Below, one piece after another: positions 22,220-33,117 of a DNA stretch of 64,000 bases. This DNA is from Saccopteryx bilineata (taxonomy: Eukaryota > Chordata > Mammalia > Chiroptera > Emballonuridae). Position numbers and translations under genes: made by a program. Within the stretch, counting starts at the first letter, position 1, and the number at the start of each line of letters is the position of its first letter. A model generated the notes under the pieces. It made no database searches, was not told the DNA's origin, and was given only the letters and a program-made list of their open reading frames with translations. Location of the stretch: assembly GCF_036850765.1 (NCBI RefSeq), contig NC_089490.1, forward strand, positions 389,312,558 to 389,376,557, given 5' to 3'.

Positions 22220-22616
22220 TTTTTATTTTTATTTTATTTTATTTTATTTTTTTTCTGAAGCTGGAAACTGGGAGAGACAGTCAGACAGACTCCCGCATGC
22301 GCCCGACCGGGATCCACCCGGCACGCCCACCAGGGGGCGATGCTCTGCTCCTCCGGGGGGGGGGGGGTCGCTCTGCCGCGACCAGAGCCACTCTAGCGCC
22401 TGGAGCAGAGGCCAAGGAGCCATCCCCAGCGCCCGGGCCATCTTTGCTCCAATGGAGCCTTGGCTGCGGGAGGGGAAGAGAGAGACAGAGAGGAAGGAGG
22501 GGGTGGGGGTGGAGAAGCAAATGGGCGCTTCTCCTATGTGCCCTGGCCGGGAATCGAACCCGGGTCCCCCGCATGCCAGGCCGACGCTCTACCGCTGAGC
22601 CAACTGGCCAGGGCCA
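22220..22616 (-). mobile_element. Family A SINE, minus strand
   Basis: T/ATTTT-rich start, canonical body, a pure G11-12 run at about 22357 replacing the usual 'CCAGAGGGGC' area, intact B box and head. Duplication TGTGAACTTTTCT at 22207-22219 and 22617-22629 (perfect). Confidence 0.95.
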
Positions 22617-22756
22617 TGTGAACTTTTCTGTAAGCCAGCCTTTTGAGATGTGAGTAACTTGAAATGATCCTACAATTAACACTAAGCAGTGGCCCTTGTT
22701 CCTTAAAGCAGAGTTTTGACTGTGCTGCTCAACTGCTCAAAAAGCTTTAATGGCCC

Positions 22757-23136
22757 GGCCCTGGCCGGTTGGCTCAGTGGTAGAGAGTCGGCCTAGTGTG
22801 CGGAGGACCCGGGTTGGATTCCCGGCCAGGGCACACAGGAGAAGCGCCCATTTGCTTCTCCACCCCTCCGCCGCGCTTTCCTCTCTGTCTCTCTCTTCCC
22901 CTCCCGCAGCCGAGGCTCCATTGGAGCAGGGATGGCCCGGGCGCTGGGGATGGCTCCTTGGCCTTTGCCCCAGGCGCTAGAGTGGCTCTGGTCGCAACAT
23001 GGCGACGCCCAGGATGGGCAGAGCATCGCCCCCTGGTGGGCAGAGTGTCGCCCCATGGTGGATCCCGGTTGGGCGCATGCAGGAGTCTGTCTGACTGTCT
23101 CTCCCTGTTTCCAGCTTCAGGAAAAAAAAAAAAAAA
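22757..23136 (+). mobile_element. Family A SINE, young
   Basis: Canonical head, 'CAGAGCATCGCCCCCTGGTG' plus second 'GGGCAGAGTGTCGCCCC' unit (duplicated subfamily), then a short deletion before 'GGATCCCGGTTGGGC'. Perfect 17-bp duplication AAAAAGCTTTAATGGCC (about 22739-22755, 23137-23153). Confidence 0.96.
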
Positions 23137-23300
23137 AAAAAGCTTTAATGGCCTATCACTGCCTAAACTAAGAGTCCCTGGTCTGCTATTCAAGGCCCTC
23201 AACAAACTCTGTAATCCATCTCTCTGTGCTATCTCCCACTGCTCACCATTCACATAATTTTATAAATATGTTTTAAATATATCCTTACTTTTATACTTTT

Positions 23301-23576
23301 TTTGTGTGCGATAGAGACAGAGAGAGGGACAGACAGACAGGAAGAGAGAAAGATAAGCATTAATTCTTCATTACAGCACCCTGGTTGTTCACTGACTGTT
23401 TTCTCATGTGCCTTGACCAGGGGCTACAGCAGAGTGAGTGACCCCTTGCTCAAGCCAGTGACCTTGGGCTCAAGCCAGCGACCTTTGGGATCAAGCCAGT
23501 GACCTCAGGGTTTTAAAACTGGGTCTTCTATGTCCCAGTCCAATGCTCTATTCATTGCACCACTGCCTGGTCAGGC
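23301..23576 (-). mobile_element. Family B SINE, minus strand
   Basis: 'GATAGAGACAGAGAGAGGGA' start, 'GACCAGGGGCTACAGCAGAG', end 'CACTGCCTGGTCAGG'. Duplication CTTACTTTTATACTTTT / CCTACTTTTATACTTTT. Confidence 0.92.
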
Positions 23577-23663
23577 CCTACTTTTATACTTTTGTTCATA
23601 CTGTTTCTACTATTAGATTCCCTTTTCTCTCCTCTAATAAAGGCTAAAATCTCCCCAGTTTCT

Positions 23664-23966
23664 TTTTTTTTTTTTTTTTACAGAGGTAGAGATAGACAGG
23701 GACAGACAGGAACGGAGAGAGATGAGAAGCATCAATCATCAGTTTCTCGTTGCGCGTTGCGACTTCTTAGTTGTTCATTGATTGCTTTCCCACATGTGCC
23801 TTGACCGCGGGCCTTCAGCAGACCGAGTAACCCCCTGCTGGAGCCAGGGACCTTGGGTCTAAGCTGGTGAGCCTGTGCTCAAGCTGGCGACCTCGGGTTC
23901 TCGAACCTGGGTCCTTCCGCATCCCAGTCCGACGCTCTATCCACTGCGCCACCACCTGGTCAGGCT
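23664..23966 (-). mobile_element. Family B SINE, minus strand, young
   Basis: Poly(T), 'CATCAATCATCAGTTTCTCG', intact 'CGAACCTGGGTCCTTCCGC', end 'CACCTGGTCAGGCT'. Perfect duplication CTCCCCAGTTTCT (23651-23663, 23967-23979). Confidence 0.95.
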
Positions 23967-24287
23967 CTCCCCAGTTTCTAATTCCCCATTTTAGGACTCT
24001 GTCAACTCTCTTTTTCTAAGAGGTCTTTTCTGCTCTCACTGTCCTGATATGATGATCTCTTTGGAAGCCCCATAGCATTTTGTTTCACTCTCTTATTCTT
24101 GTCACATTCCTTCTGCTCTATCACCTGTCATCCTGTGAGGCAGCACTCCCTACTATTATCTACTCCACTTGAGGACAGGCATAAATTTCAGTCCACCAGA
24201 GGTCCAATCAAAATTTGCAAGCCGAGTATGCTTGCTCTGTTCCCACTCAACACTTTCCCTGAACGTGAATCCCTGCAGTACATTATA

Positions 24288-24887
24288 TAAGGTCTACCGG
24301 AAAGTTCTGTCCGTTTCTATCACAAGTTTCAACACGTAAACACGTTTATTTGGCGCATGCGTGCCTCTCTATTTTTATCACTTAATGTATACATACTGAT
24401 GTAGCAAATTAACTAAAACAAAGTTGATTCACGTTAGTCTTATGTGTGAAGTGATAGTGTACCCATGGCTACTGATAAAGTTCATTTACGCCACTGTATT
24501 TTTACGAATTTCAACAAGGAAGAAATGCTACAGAAGCATGTAGAAATTTATTGAAAGTGTTTGGTGAAGGTACAGTTTCTGATAGGAAATGCAGAAGATG
24601 GTTTGAAAAATTCGAAACGGGTGATTTTGACCTTTCTGATAAGCCACGTTCTGGGCGACCATCTTTGATCGATGATGATGTTGTTAAGACCATGTTGGAG
24701 CAAGATCCTTTTTTGACAACATCGGAGATGGCAGAAAGGCTTAATTCAGCTCAGCAAACCATTTCGGACCATATTCGGAAGATAGGATTGGTGTGGAAAT
24801 ATATTATTTAATAAAGTTTATTGACGGTAAGAAAAATTTGTATTTTGTTTTATTCCAAAAACGGACAGAACTTTCCAGTAGACCTTA
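24288..24887 (+). mobile_element. Internally deleted mariner element
   Basis: About 600 bp between TA dinucleotides (24286-24287, 24888-24889). Terminal inverted repeats of about 28 bp begin TAAGGTCTACCGGAAAG on the left; the right end is the reverse complement with a single mismatch. A mariner transposase N-terminal part is inside; the catalytic region is absent. Full mariners are about 1.3 kb, so over half is lost. Confidence 0.92.
24465..24811 (+). pseudogene. Mariner transposase N-terminal remnant
   Basis: ATG at 24465 opens MATDKVHLRHCIFTNF, then a one-base frameshift near 24520 moves to the frame holding GEGTVSDRKCRRWFEKF and SDKPRSGRPS, the paired helix-turn-helix DNA-binding part of mariner transposases. 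Frame continues to LNSAQQTISDHIRKIGLVWK, then jumps to 3' end sequence and stops at 24811. The DD34D catalytic domain is entirely missing. It cannot encode active transposase; mobilisation in trans would have needed another copy. Not a gene of the host. Confidence 0.9.
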
Positions 24888-24889
24888 TA

Positions 24890-25971
24890 AATAGTTCTTG
24901 ACAGGAAGTACACATAATTTTCTTATCTTTACATGAAAGATCTTGATGCTCTGCCACAGAAAGTATGCGGTAACTCCATATAATACAGAAACAAAGGGTT
25001 ACTTGAATTTGTGTGGTTCTTACTGTTAGATTGTTAGTCCCTTAAGAGGAAGGACAATCTTAAACCCGTCTGAGGGCCTTAAGTGCCTCTCAGTCCTTGT
25101 GCCCTAAAGAGCACTTTGCACAAAGCACATGAGTTGCAACTCAATTTGTTGACTTGGAACCAAAGTACCTCTAGCGTTGAGAAATATCCACTCAACCAGC
25201 ATAAGGACACTCCCAGAATTCCTAAAACCCTTTTTGTTTGATCTCTGAAACTCTGAGAGAGCACCCAGCCTCTGGAAATCTACCCAGTACAGTACTAAGG
25301 GCACTAAGAAATTGATGGTTACATGCAGGAAAAACACTCCAAGAATTTATTTTCTTTCTAAGTGCAGTCAAAACAAAGCAGGGGTGGGCTGCTTTTTGAC
25401 TAGGAGTTGGTATAATGTTAAAAGGTTTTCCCCTCTGGCCTTTGGGCCTTTGGAGGATCCCAGCTGGGAGCAGGCCGTCCCCTTTTTCTGCCTCTACAAG
25501 GCTCTTGCCTTGAGGCCAACAGGATTAGCACAGTCATTTCATGCTCTGAAAAGTCAAAAAAGGCAAGATGGGAAGCTTTTCACTAGAGGAAATGCCTAGT
25601 AGTCAGAGTCAGTTCTGTTTCTGTTCAATAGATAAATGGGGATGCTGAGGTTAAAAAGTAAAATTTCAAACAATGCTTAATGAAAGTTTTGGAGACAATG
25701 TACAGAATTAGGCAATGGGATCAACTCCAAGAAGAGAGGAGCAGGTGCCGGAGCAAATATGCAGCAGAGACAGCACCAGCCGTTCATGCATTCAAAAATT
25801 TCCATGTATTTAAAATGTCATCAGGACGCCCTGTGAGGACAGACTTGATGCAGCAATTAGAGAATGAGGCTTATCCCTCTAGGCACAAAATATCCACAAA
25901 TAAGCTCTTAGTATAAAAGTCAAAAGAAAAAATAAGTAAAAGCTTTACCATAAAAAATGAAGCAGTTCCTA
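24890..25971. other. Intron sequence, no recognised feature
   Basis: No repeat recognised. Frames of 60-95 codons here have no known motif and are taken as chance. Confidence 0.45.
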
Positions 25972-25980
25972 CATTCTCTC

Positions 25981-26314
25981 TCTCTCTTTTTTTTTTTTTT
26001 TTTTTTTTTAACAGAGTGAGTCAGAAAGAGGGATAGACAGGGATGGAGAGAGATGAGAAGCATCAATCATCAGTTTTTCATTGCGCGTTGCAACACCTTA
26101 GTTCATTGATTGCTTTCTCATATGTGCCTTGACCGCAGGCTTTCAGCAAACCGAGTAACCCCTTGTTGGACCCAGCGACCTTGGGTTCAAGCTGGTAGGC
26201 TTTTTGCTCAAACCAGATGAACCCGTGCTCAAGCTGGCGACCTCGGGGTCTTGAACTTGGGTCCTCTGCATCCCAGTTCGATGCTCTATCCACTGCGCCA
26301 CCGCCTGGTCAGGC
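25981..26314 (-). mobile_element. Family B SINE, minus strand
   Basis: CT and T22 start, 'CATTGCGCGTTGCAACACC', 'AACCAGATGAACCCGTGCTC', end 'CCGCCTGGTCAGGC'. Flanks CATTCTCTC / CATTCTCTT. Confidence 0.93.
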
Positions 26315-26570
26315 CATTCTCTTGTCTTAACTGATAATTAACTATAGACCTTCTGTGAAGAGGTAAAGAACATTCATAGACTGTATTCGGAGGCTTAGAG
26401 CTCCCAAGACCTAAGTTGAGTTTTAAACCTTGGGTCTTGGGTCTACAGATGGGCTTTACGAGGTTCAAGAAATCAAGAAGTAACAAATATAATTGTGTGT
26501 GCATGTTATTATATCAACTGTGCTTTTGTTTTCTATAGTATTTTATAGTGCTTTGACATCTTGGGGATCT

Positions 26571-27036
26571 TGTGGACTGAGGGACTTCCCCTTCCAGGAT
26601 TAGCTAATTCCTAGAGATAGCAAAGAATCTGACTGCAAGCATGCAAACCAACCAATCCCGAGTCTATACCCCTAACCACTTTATATAAAACTCACACACC
26701 AAGCCAATACTTCCTCTGCCCGGAAGCACCCTGGGCCATGCATGGACAGTTAAGGACCATCCCACAGTCCAGAAACTGCCAGAATTATTCTAATGATCTA
26801 ATCATAAAGTTTCTCACTGTACCTATTCTGACTCACCCATTTCTTCCCCTGAAAACCCCAACAAGGGCTGTGGTAAGTCCTGCTGCCCCTCGCCTCTTTC
26901 TGCCTCCAACCAACCCTGATACTTCCCTACGTAGCCCTATGTGGTGTGTCCCTCTTCTCTTGAGAACTGTAAATAACAAACTATCTTTTCAATGGCGAGC
27001 GTCCTTCCTCATCTGTTGGTCTCACTATACTTGAAT
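26571..27036 (+). mobile_element. Probable solo LTR of an endogenous retrovirus (class I-like)
   Basis: Laid out like U3-R-U5: start TGTGGACTGAGGG, CCAAT box at 26652, TATA box TTATATAAAA at 26681-26690, a decayed polyadenylation signal (AAATAAC) near 26971, and U5-like 'GGCGAGCGTCCTTCCTCATC'. No gag/pol/env sequence next to it. No convincing 4-6 bp duplication was found, so the ends are approximate. Confidence 0.5.
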
Positions 27037-27145
27037 ATAACTAAATTCCTGGATATACTTTAATGCAGCTATGTGTGTATATTTTTTCTGAGAACAGGAT
27101 CCAGCTTTTAACACACATTCTCACAGCATTCACTGTCCTCTAAAA

Positions 27146-27807
27146 CAGTGGTCCCCAACCCCCAGGCCGCAGACCAGTACCAGTCCGTGGGCCATTTGGT
27201 ACCAGTCCGCAGAGAAAGAATAAATAACTTACATTATTTCTGTTTTATTTATATTTAAGTCTGAACGATGTTTTATTTTTTAAAAATGACCAGATTCCTT
27301 GCCTGATCAGGCTGTGGCGCAGTGGATAGAGCATCGGACTGGGATGTGGAAGGACCCAGGTTCGAGACTCTGAGGTTGCCAGCTTGAGTGTGGGCTCATC
27401 TGGTTTGAGCAAGGCTCGCCAGCTTGAGCCCAAGGACGCTGGCTCAAGCAAGGGGTTACTCGGTCTGCTGAAGGCCTGCAGTCAAGGCACATATGAGAAA
27501 GCAATCAATGAACAACTAAGGTGTCGCAACATGCAACGAAAAACTAATGATTGATGCTTCTCACCTCTCCGTTCCTGTCTGTCTGTCCCTATCTATCCCT
27601 CTCTCTGACTCTCTCTCTCTCTCTATCTCTGTAAAAAAAAAAAAAAAAAAAAGACCAGATTCCCTCTGTTACATCTGTCTAAGACTCACTCTTGACGCTT
27701 GTCTCAGTCACGTGATACATTTATCTGTCCCACTCTAAAGGCTGGTCTGTGAAAATATTTTCTGACATTAAACCAGTCCATGGCCCAAAAAAGGTTGGGG
27801 ACCACTG
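27146..27807. mobile_element. hAT-type MITE interrupted by a SINE
   Basis: Ends CAGTGGTCCCCAACCCCC and GGTTGGGGACCACTG are inverted repeats. Perfect 8-bp duplication CTCTAAAA (27138-27145, 27808-27815). Without the inner SINE it is about 300 bp. Contains no transposase frame. Confidence 0.92.
27299..27652 (+). mobile_element. Family B SINE inside the hAT MITE
   Basis: 'GCCTGATCAGGCTGTGGCGC' head, complete body, CT tract and A20 tail. Perfect duplication GACCAGATTCC (27288-27298, 27653-27663). Younger than the hAT copy. Confidence 0.95.
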
Positions 27808-27815
27808 CTCTAAAA

Positions 27816-28430
27816 GATGAAGAGCTAATGACCTAGATGTTTCAGGTCACACTGGGGCCCTAGCTCAGTGAGCAAGAACATACATCACTAATGAAGCCTC
27901 TCTAGGGCACGTGCAGAGCCAGGTGGTTCCTAGAGAGTGCAAAGAGAAGTAGTGGAAACTACAAAGGGCTTTATTTATTTTGTTTTTCCTTGGCTCTTTG
28001 CAGTGCAGGGGGATCATAAGGCAAAGGAGTATAAAGGGAAAAGGTTCATAAATCCCCAAAGTGGTGATGATAGATAAATTAGCATTCCTCTCAAATAATA
28101 CAAAACTTCTGAATGCATAAATATCCACAGGGTTTGGGAGATTAGGGATTGATTTGTCCATGTTGTTTTGTAAAAACAACTGGCACACTGTGCCAGCCAA
28201 GGACAGTATCACCAGCAAAGAGATAAAGCCTTGGCCTTCAACCTCAGTAAGGCTGACAGAGATAGAGATTTTTAGACCAAAGTACAGTCTTGAGACATGC
28301 CCAGAACGAAGAGTAGTGATCACAAAACAGAAAGCTTTTTGATGGCTGAATGAGGAACTAATATTAAACAGATCTCTTATCAAATGTATCACTGTGAAAG
28401 ATGTATATAAAATGGTAATAAGATGTCCTT
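27816..28430. other. Intron sequence with a chance-looking 175-codon frame
   Basis: A minus-strand open frame spans 27865-28392, rich in Leu/Phe/Ser/Ile as expected from AT-rich noncoding DNA. No domain recognised, no splice context. Not called as a gene. Confidence 0.4.
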
Positions 28431-28740
28431 CTTGCTTGGTTGGAGCCTATAATCCAGCTGGGGAGCTAAAAACATCAAAAACATTTCAAACACGAAAAGG
28501 CAATGTAAGTGTCTAATGAGTGGTACAGACAACTAGAGCCACAGCTGTTTAGGATGGGTCGCTGGGTTTGGGGAAGGAAGACCAGGAAATTTTAGGAATG
28601 TAATAGGAGCTGGGCATTAAAGGAAGAGCAGCAGGATGTGTAGAAAGGAGGAGAGGTGGGAAATGGTTCAGGACTGGAAGGGGCTCAAGGCGATATAAGG
28701 GTTCAGGGATAGAATCGGTCCAGTGGGAAGCAACAGCTCA
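28431..28740. repeat. Ancient interspersed repeat, family not settled
   Basis: 'TTGGTTGGAGCCTATAATCC', 'AGTGTCTAATGAGTGGTACA' and purine-rich 'AAAGGAAGAGCAG' text resemble the old mammal-wide repeat with 'GGAGCTTACATTCTAGTGG'. Diverged. Confidence 0.35.
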
Positions 28741-29680
28741 TATAGAGAAGAATGCAAAAACCAAGCTGAAAAAAAGACTGCCCTCTGTGTGTCTGGAAAT
28801 AGAAATCCTTTGACATTTTTTGAGTACAGGATTACAAAGTGGATAGCTTTTAAATTTAAATTTTAGTCCGAGTACTACATACACATGATTTTAGAAGTTA
28901 AAGAGTATTTACACACAGCTACTAAAGCTAAACAGCCTCCTCCTGCACCTTTGTCTCCCCTAATTTCTGCTTTCCAGAAGCAGGTGCTTTTCAAATCTTT
29001 TAGCTGTTTTTCTTCTGATAATTAACTGCCATATTTCCGTTACTAATTTTTCAATTTTGGCTATTATCTACTGGCTGTTATAATGGGAGACGTTTTCTCC
29101 TACCCTCTTTCCTGCCCCTCCTTCCAAAATAGTTATATCCCATTTTTAGGTTAAATAATGTTAATTGCTTACAGTTTTACAACTATATAAATATTCACAG
29201 CATACAGGAATACTATAATACATATAAATTTTCTTTCACACAGTTTTGTTTCTTCTGGAGAACATTCCTTTCATCACTTGCTAGTCCTCACCCTCTTTCT
29301 CATTCCCTTTTTACAGTAAATATGTTTTTTTCTAATTCCTTTCTATTTTAATTGAAAGTACCCCAGGTAAAATGAGTGGTACACTGAATTCTCTAGCTCC
29401 TAACCCTCCCTCTCCAAAATGAAACCATTTTTTTTTTCCTCACTCAGAAGACATTCTTTCCCTCTTACTCTCTGGAAAAAGAGAAGAGCAACCATCAGTG
29501 GCAAATGGCAGCTGCTGATGCCACACCAACAGCCGGCTTCCCGCTCCCCACTCTGAGTGCTGTGCCTCCTCCCGGAGGTTTTGGGAGCTCTACATGTCAG
29601 GGAAACTTCTCTAGTAACAAACTACAGAAATGATCTCTGAAAGTATAGTCTTGAAACCACTTTTTTATAACAGGACTTAT

Positions 29681-30030
29681 TTTTTTTAGCAAGAGAAAAA
29701 GAGAGAGACAGAGAGAGGGGCAGATAGGGACAGACAGGAAGGGAGAGAGAAGTATCAACTCTTGGTTGTGGTGCCTTAGTTGTTCATTGATTGCTTTGCA
29801 TGTGCTTGGCTGGAGGGCTCCTACTGAGCTGGTGACCCTTTGATCAAGCCAGTGACCTTGGGCTTCAAGCCAGTGACCATGGAGTCATGTCTATGACCCC
29901 ACGCTCAAGCCAGTGACCCCACGCTCAAGCTGCTGAGCCTGTGCTCAAACCGGTGACCTCGGGGTTTCGAACATGGGTCCTCTGTGACCCAGGTCGATGC
30001 TCTATCTACTGTTCCACAGCTTGGTCAGGC
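29681..30030 (-). mobile_element. Family B SINE, minus strand
   Basis: 'AGCAAGAGAAAAAGAGAGAG' start, repeated 'CCCACGCTCAAGC' units, end 'CACAGCTTGGTCAGGC'. Duplication TATAACAGGACTT / TATAGCAGGATTT. Confidence 0.9.
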
Positions 30031-30126
30031 TATAGCAGGATTTTTTATTATTCTGGATATCTTAGGAACATAATCCGTGTGTTACAGCAAAGTAAGCTAC
30101 AACAGAAGCAGTGGGGACTAGAAATA

Positions 30127-32682
30127 CAGTAATGCCTCGGTTTTCGTTAACTTTGATTATTGTCGGTTTCGGTTTTCATCGATTTTTTCCACAAAAAATT
30201 TGTCTGTTTTTACCAGTTGCCTTGGATTTTGTCGGCGTGCCCCTGTGACCTCACTGCTAATTTTATGAGAACAAAGGGCAACCCACTCGGTCACCTGCTC
30301 AGTGTGGTGTTGTTTCTCGTTGTGTGAGTATCACCTTGCGCATCTAGCCAAACAATTCCATTGTTTTGCAGCGCTTTTGTGCTTTTATTATTGATTGCGA
30401 GTGCTAATACTACAATTACATGTAAATGATTACTGGTACACAGTATTCAGTGTAATGCGTTTATTTTGCATTTTTCAGTTTCAAAATGTATTCAAATCTC
30501 ATTGTCCCTGTTAAGTGTTTCCCTTGCTAATAAGTTAACCCTTTCCTTTTAGCTCCATCATGGGACCAAAGAGTTTCCAGAGCCAGCCGCCCTTCAAAGA
30601 AGGAGGCCAGGACACAATTGAGCTGAAGAAGGAAATCATTGAAAAATACAAGAGCGGCTTCAAGATTGCTGAAATCGGCTGCATGTATAGGAAGTTGAGA
30701 TCCACAATAAGTTCCATTGTGGTGAAAAAGAAAGCAATAAAGGAAGCTAATGCAGCAAAAGGCGTGAATGTGCTAACGAAACAGATCGCAAACAATTCAA
30801 GTTGTCGAACAGTTATTATTAATTTGAATCAATCAAAAGCAGTTGGATGGCGATTGTTTTGTGTTTTGGAGGCCAACATATGTGAAAAGGCCAGACTGTT
30901 ATATGCCGATCTCATTAAGAAAATGCCTGGGACGAGTGCTAGTGTATTTAGTGATTTTAAGGCCAGTGGAGGCTGATTCAAAAAATTCAAGAGGCACACT
31001 GGCATATACAATGTTAGTGTTACTAGGCATGACAAAGGTGCAAGTTTGGAAAAGTCTAGGGCCGAAAAATTTGTGTCCAAATTCAAAGATTATATAGAAG
31101 CTGAAGGATTCATCTCCCAAGTCTTCAACTGTGATGAAACTGGCCTCTTTTGGAAGAAATGCCAAAGAGTACGTTCATTACACAGGAGGAAAAGGCACTG
31201 CCAGGACAAAAGCCTATGAAAGATAGGCTAACTCTTTTGTTGTGTGGTAATGCTAGTGGTGATTGTAAAGTGAAGCCCTTAGTGGTGTACCATCCAGAAA
31301 CTCCTAGAGTGTTCAGCAGAAACAATGTGATTAAAAGTAAATTGTGTGTGATATGGAGGGCAAACAAGAAAGCATGGGTCACGAGACCAATTTTCATTGA
31401 GTGGATGAATGAAGTGTTTGGCCCGAGTGTGAAAAAATACTGTACCTCCAGGATAATCAGTTGCCTCTTAAGTGCCTCCTGGTAATGGACAATGCTCCTG
31501 CACATCCTCCAGGTTTGGAAGACACATTATTGAGGTGTTCAGTTTTATCAAAGTGAAGTTCTTGCCCCCAATACCATACCACTCATCCAGCCCATGGACC
31601 AAAATGCCATTTCAAATTTCAAGAAACTGTACACAAAAGCAATGTTTCAAAGGTGCTTTGAGATGACATCAGATACACAATTGTCCTTAAAAGAATTCTG
31701 GAAACAACATTTCAACATTCTCAACTGCATTAGCCTCATAGATAAGGCTTGGCAGGGAGTCATATCCAGGATGATGAACTCTGCCTGGAAGAAATTATGG
31801 CCAGGATGTGTGCATGACAGAGATTTTGAAGGGGTTGAGCCTTCACCTGATGTCCCTACATATGTAGGGTCAATCAGCTGTTGATTTGGGGAAGTCCATA
31901 GGTTTGGAGGTGAGTGGTGAGGATGTGGAAGAGTTGGGGATGACCAGTGAAGAACTCACCACTGAAGAGCTGCAAGACCTGCACCTAGAAGTGCAGCAGA
32001 CGGCAGACGAAGAAGTTGCTTCAGATGAGGAGGAAGAGACAGGGAGAATGTGCCTTCTTTAGGGATTAAGGACATCTTCTCCATGCGGAGTAAGGTACAG
32101 GGCTTTGTGGAGAAAAATCACCCAGATTTTTCTCCTTCCTACAAGCTGTTGCAGGTTGTGTCTGCAATGATAATGTCTTGCCCCATTTTAGGCAAATCTT
32201 AAAGAGGAGGCAGAAACAGACCTCTATGGACAGCTTTCTTGCGCGACATGGATCCACTGACTCTGAAGCTGGTCCTAGTGCCAAAAGACCAAGAAGGGAA
32301 GTGACCCCAGATAGTGCCTTGATATCTAAGGTCCTTATGGAGGGGGATTCCTCTTCCAAAAAATAATATCTGCACCTCTCTCTCCCCTCCTTGCTGTCTT
32401 CCATACGCCAAGAGTTTTCAGAAAGGTAAACGCCATGTTAAATGTTCATTTATTCTTTACATTAGTCTTTTATATATTCATTTTATATTAATCTTATTGT
32501 TTTTAGTATTAAACTATATTTATTCTCTATAAAATGTGTTTTTGGTATGTATTTTGGAGTGTCTAGAATGAATTAATTGAAGTTACATTGATTCATATGG
32601 AAATAATTGCCTCAATTTTCATCGGTTTCAGATTTCACTGATTGTTTTCGGACTGATTATGATGAAAACCGAGGTATCACTG
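30127..32682 (+). mobile_element. Tigger (pogo-type) DNA transposon, near full length
   Basis: 2556 bp between TA sites (30125-30126, 32683-32684). Ends CAGTAATGCCTCGGTTTTCG and CGAGGTATCACTG are inverted repeats; subterminal 'GGTTTCGGTTTTCATCGAT' repeats at the other end in inverse. Contains a decayed transposase in the plus orientation. Length is in the usual 2.4-2.7 kb Tigger range. Confidence 0.95.
30560..32366 (+). pseudogene. Decayed Tigger transposase (CENP-B-like HTH plus DDE)
   Basis: Start ATG at 30560 (MGPKSFQSQPPF). First segment (to about 30800) has the pogo/CENP-B helix-turn-helix with STISSIVVKKKAIKEA. Around 31120-31160 the frame carries CDETGLFW (first catalytic Asp), near 31478-31500 LLVMDNAPAHPPG (second Asp), and near 31730-31760 NCISLIDKAW (third Asp). 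The C-terminal part includes MDSFLARHGSTDSE at about 32220. Several frameshifts and stops (near 30975, 31150, 31485, 31880, 32060) separate the pieces, so it is dead. Not a host gene although its best segments exceed 100 codons. Confidence 0.93.
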
Positions 32683-33117
32683 TATTAAAAAGGACATGGT
32701 GCCTGACTTGAGGGAACTAATAATCTAGTAGAAGAGAGAAAATATGTATACAAATATAAATTCAAGAAAAAATATTATAAATACACCATACATCCTATGT
32801 ACAATTTGAATGTTATCTTGAGAGTAAAATAAATTTAAGAATAAGACATATTCAGTTATAATCATCTAATATCCATACACCTTGCAATCTGACATAATTG
32901 AGCACTATGACTTAAGTTCATTCTTCAAAAATATGTAGCAAACACTTCATATACTAATCAGTCATATAAACATGACCTCTATTATCTTCCTTAGAGCCAA
33001 GAAAAACTTCCTAATTGGTCCCATTTTCTAAATGCCTAGTTATGTGCCAAGAGCCATAATAAGTTCTCATTCAACAAAAGTTCTCACTCAATCTTCACAA
33101 TTACCCTAAGGGAAATT

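Noticed and set aside
27865..28392. 175-codon minus-strand frame
   Set aside because: No domain or homolog recognised, composition typical of AT-rich noncoding DNA, and located deep in a known intron without splice signals.
30560..32366. Several 80-138-codon frames that could be read as a host DDE/CENP-B-like gene
   Set aside because: They are pieces of one Tigger transposase broken by frameshifts and stops, between TA-flanked inverted ends.
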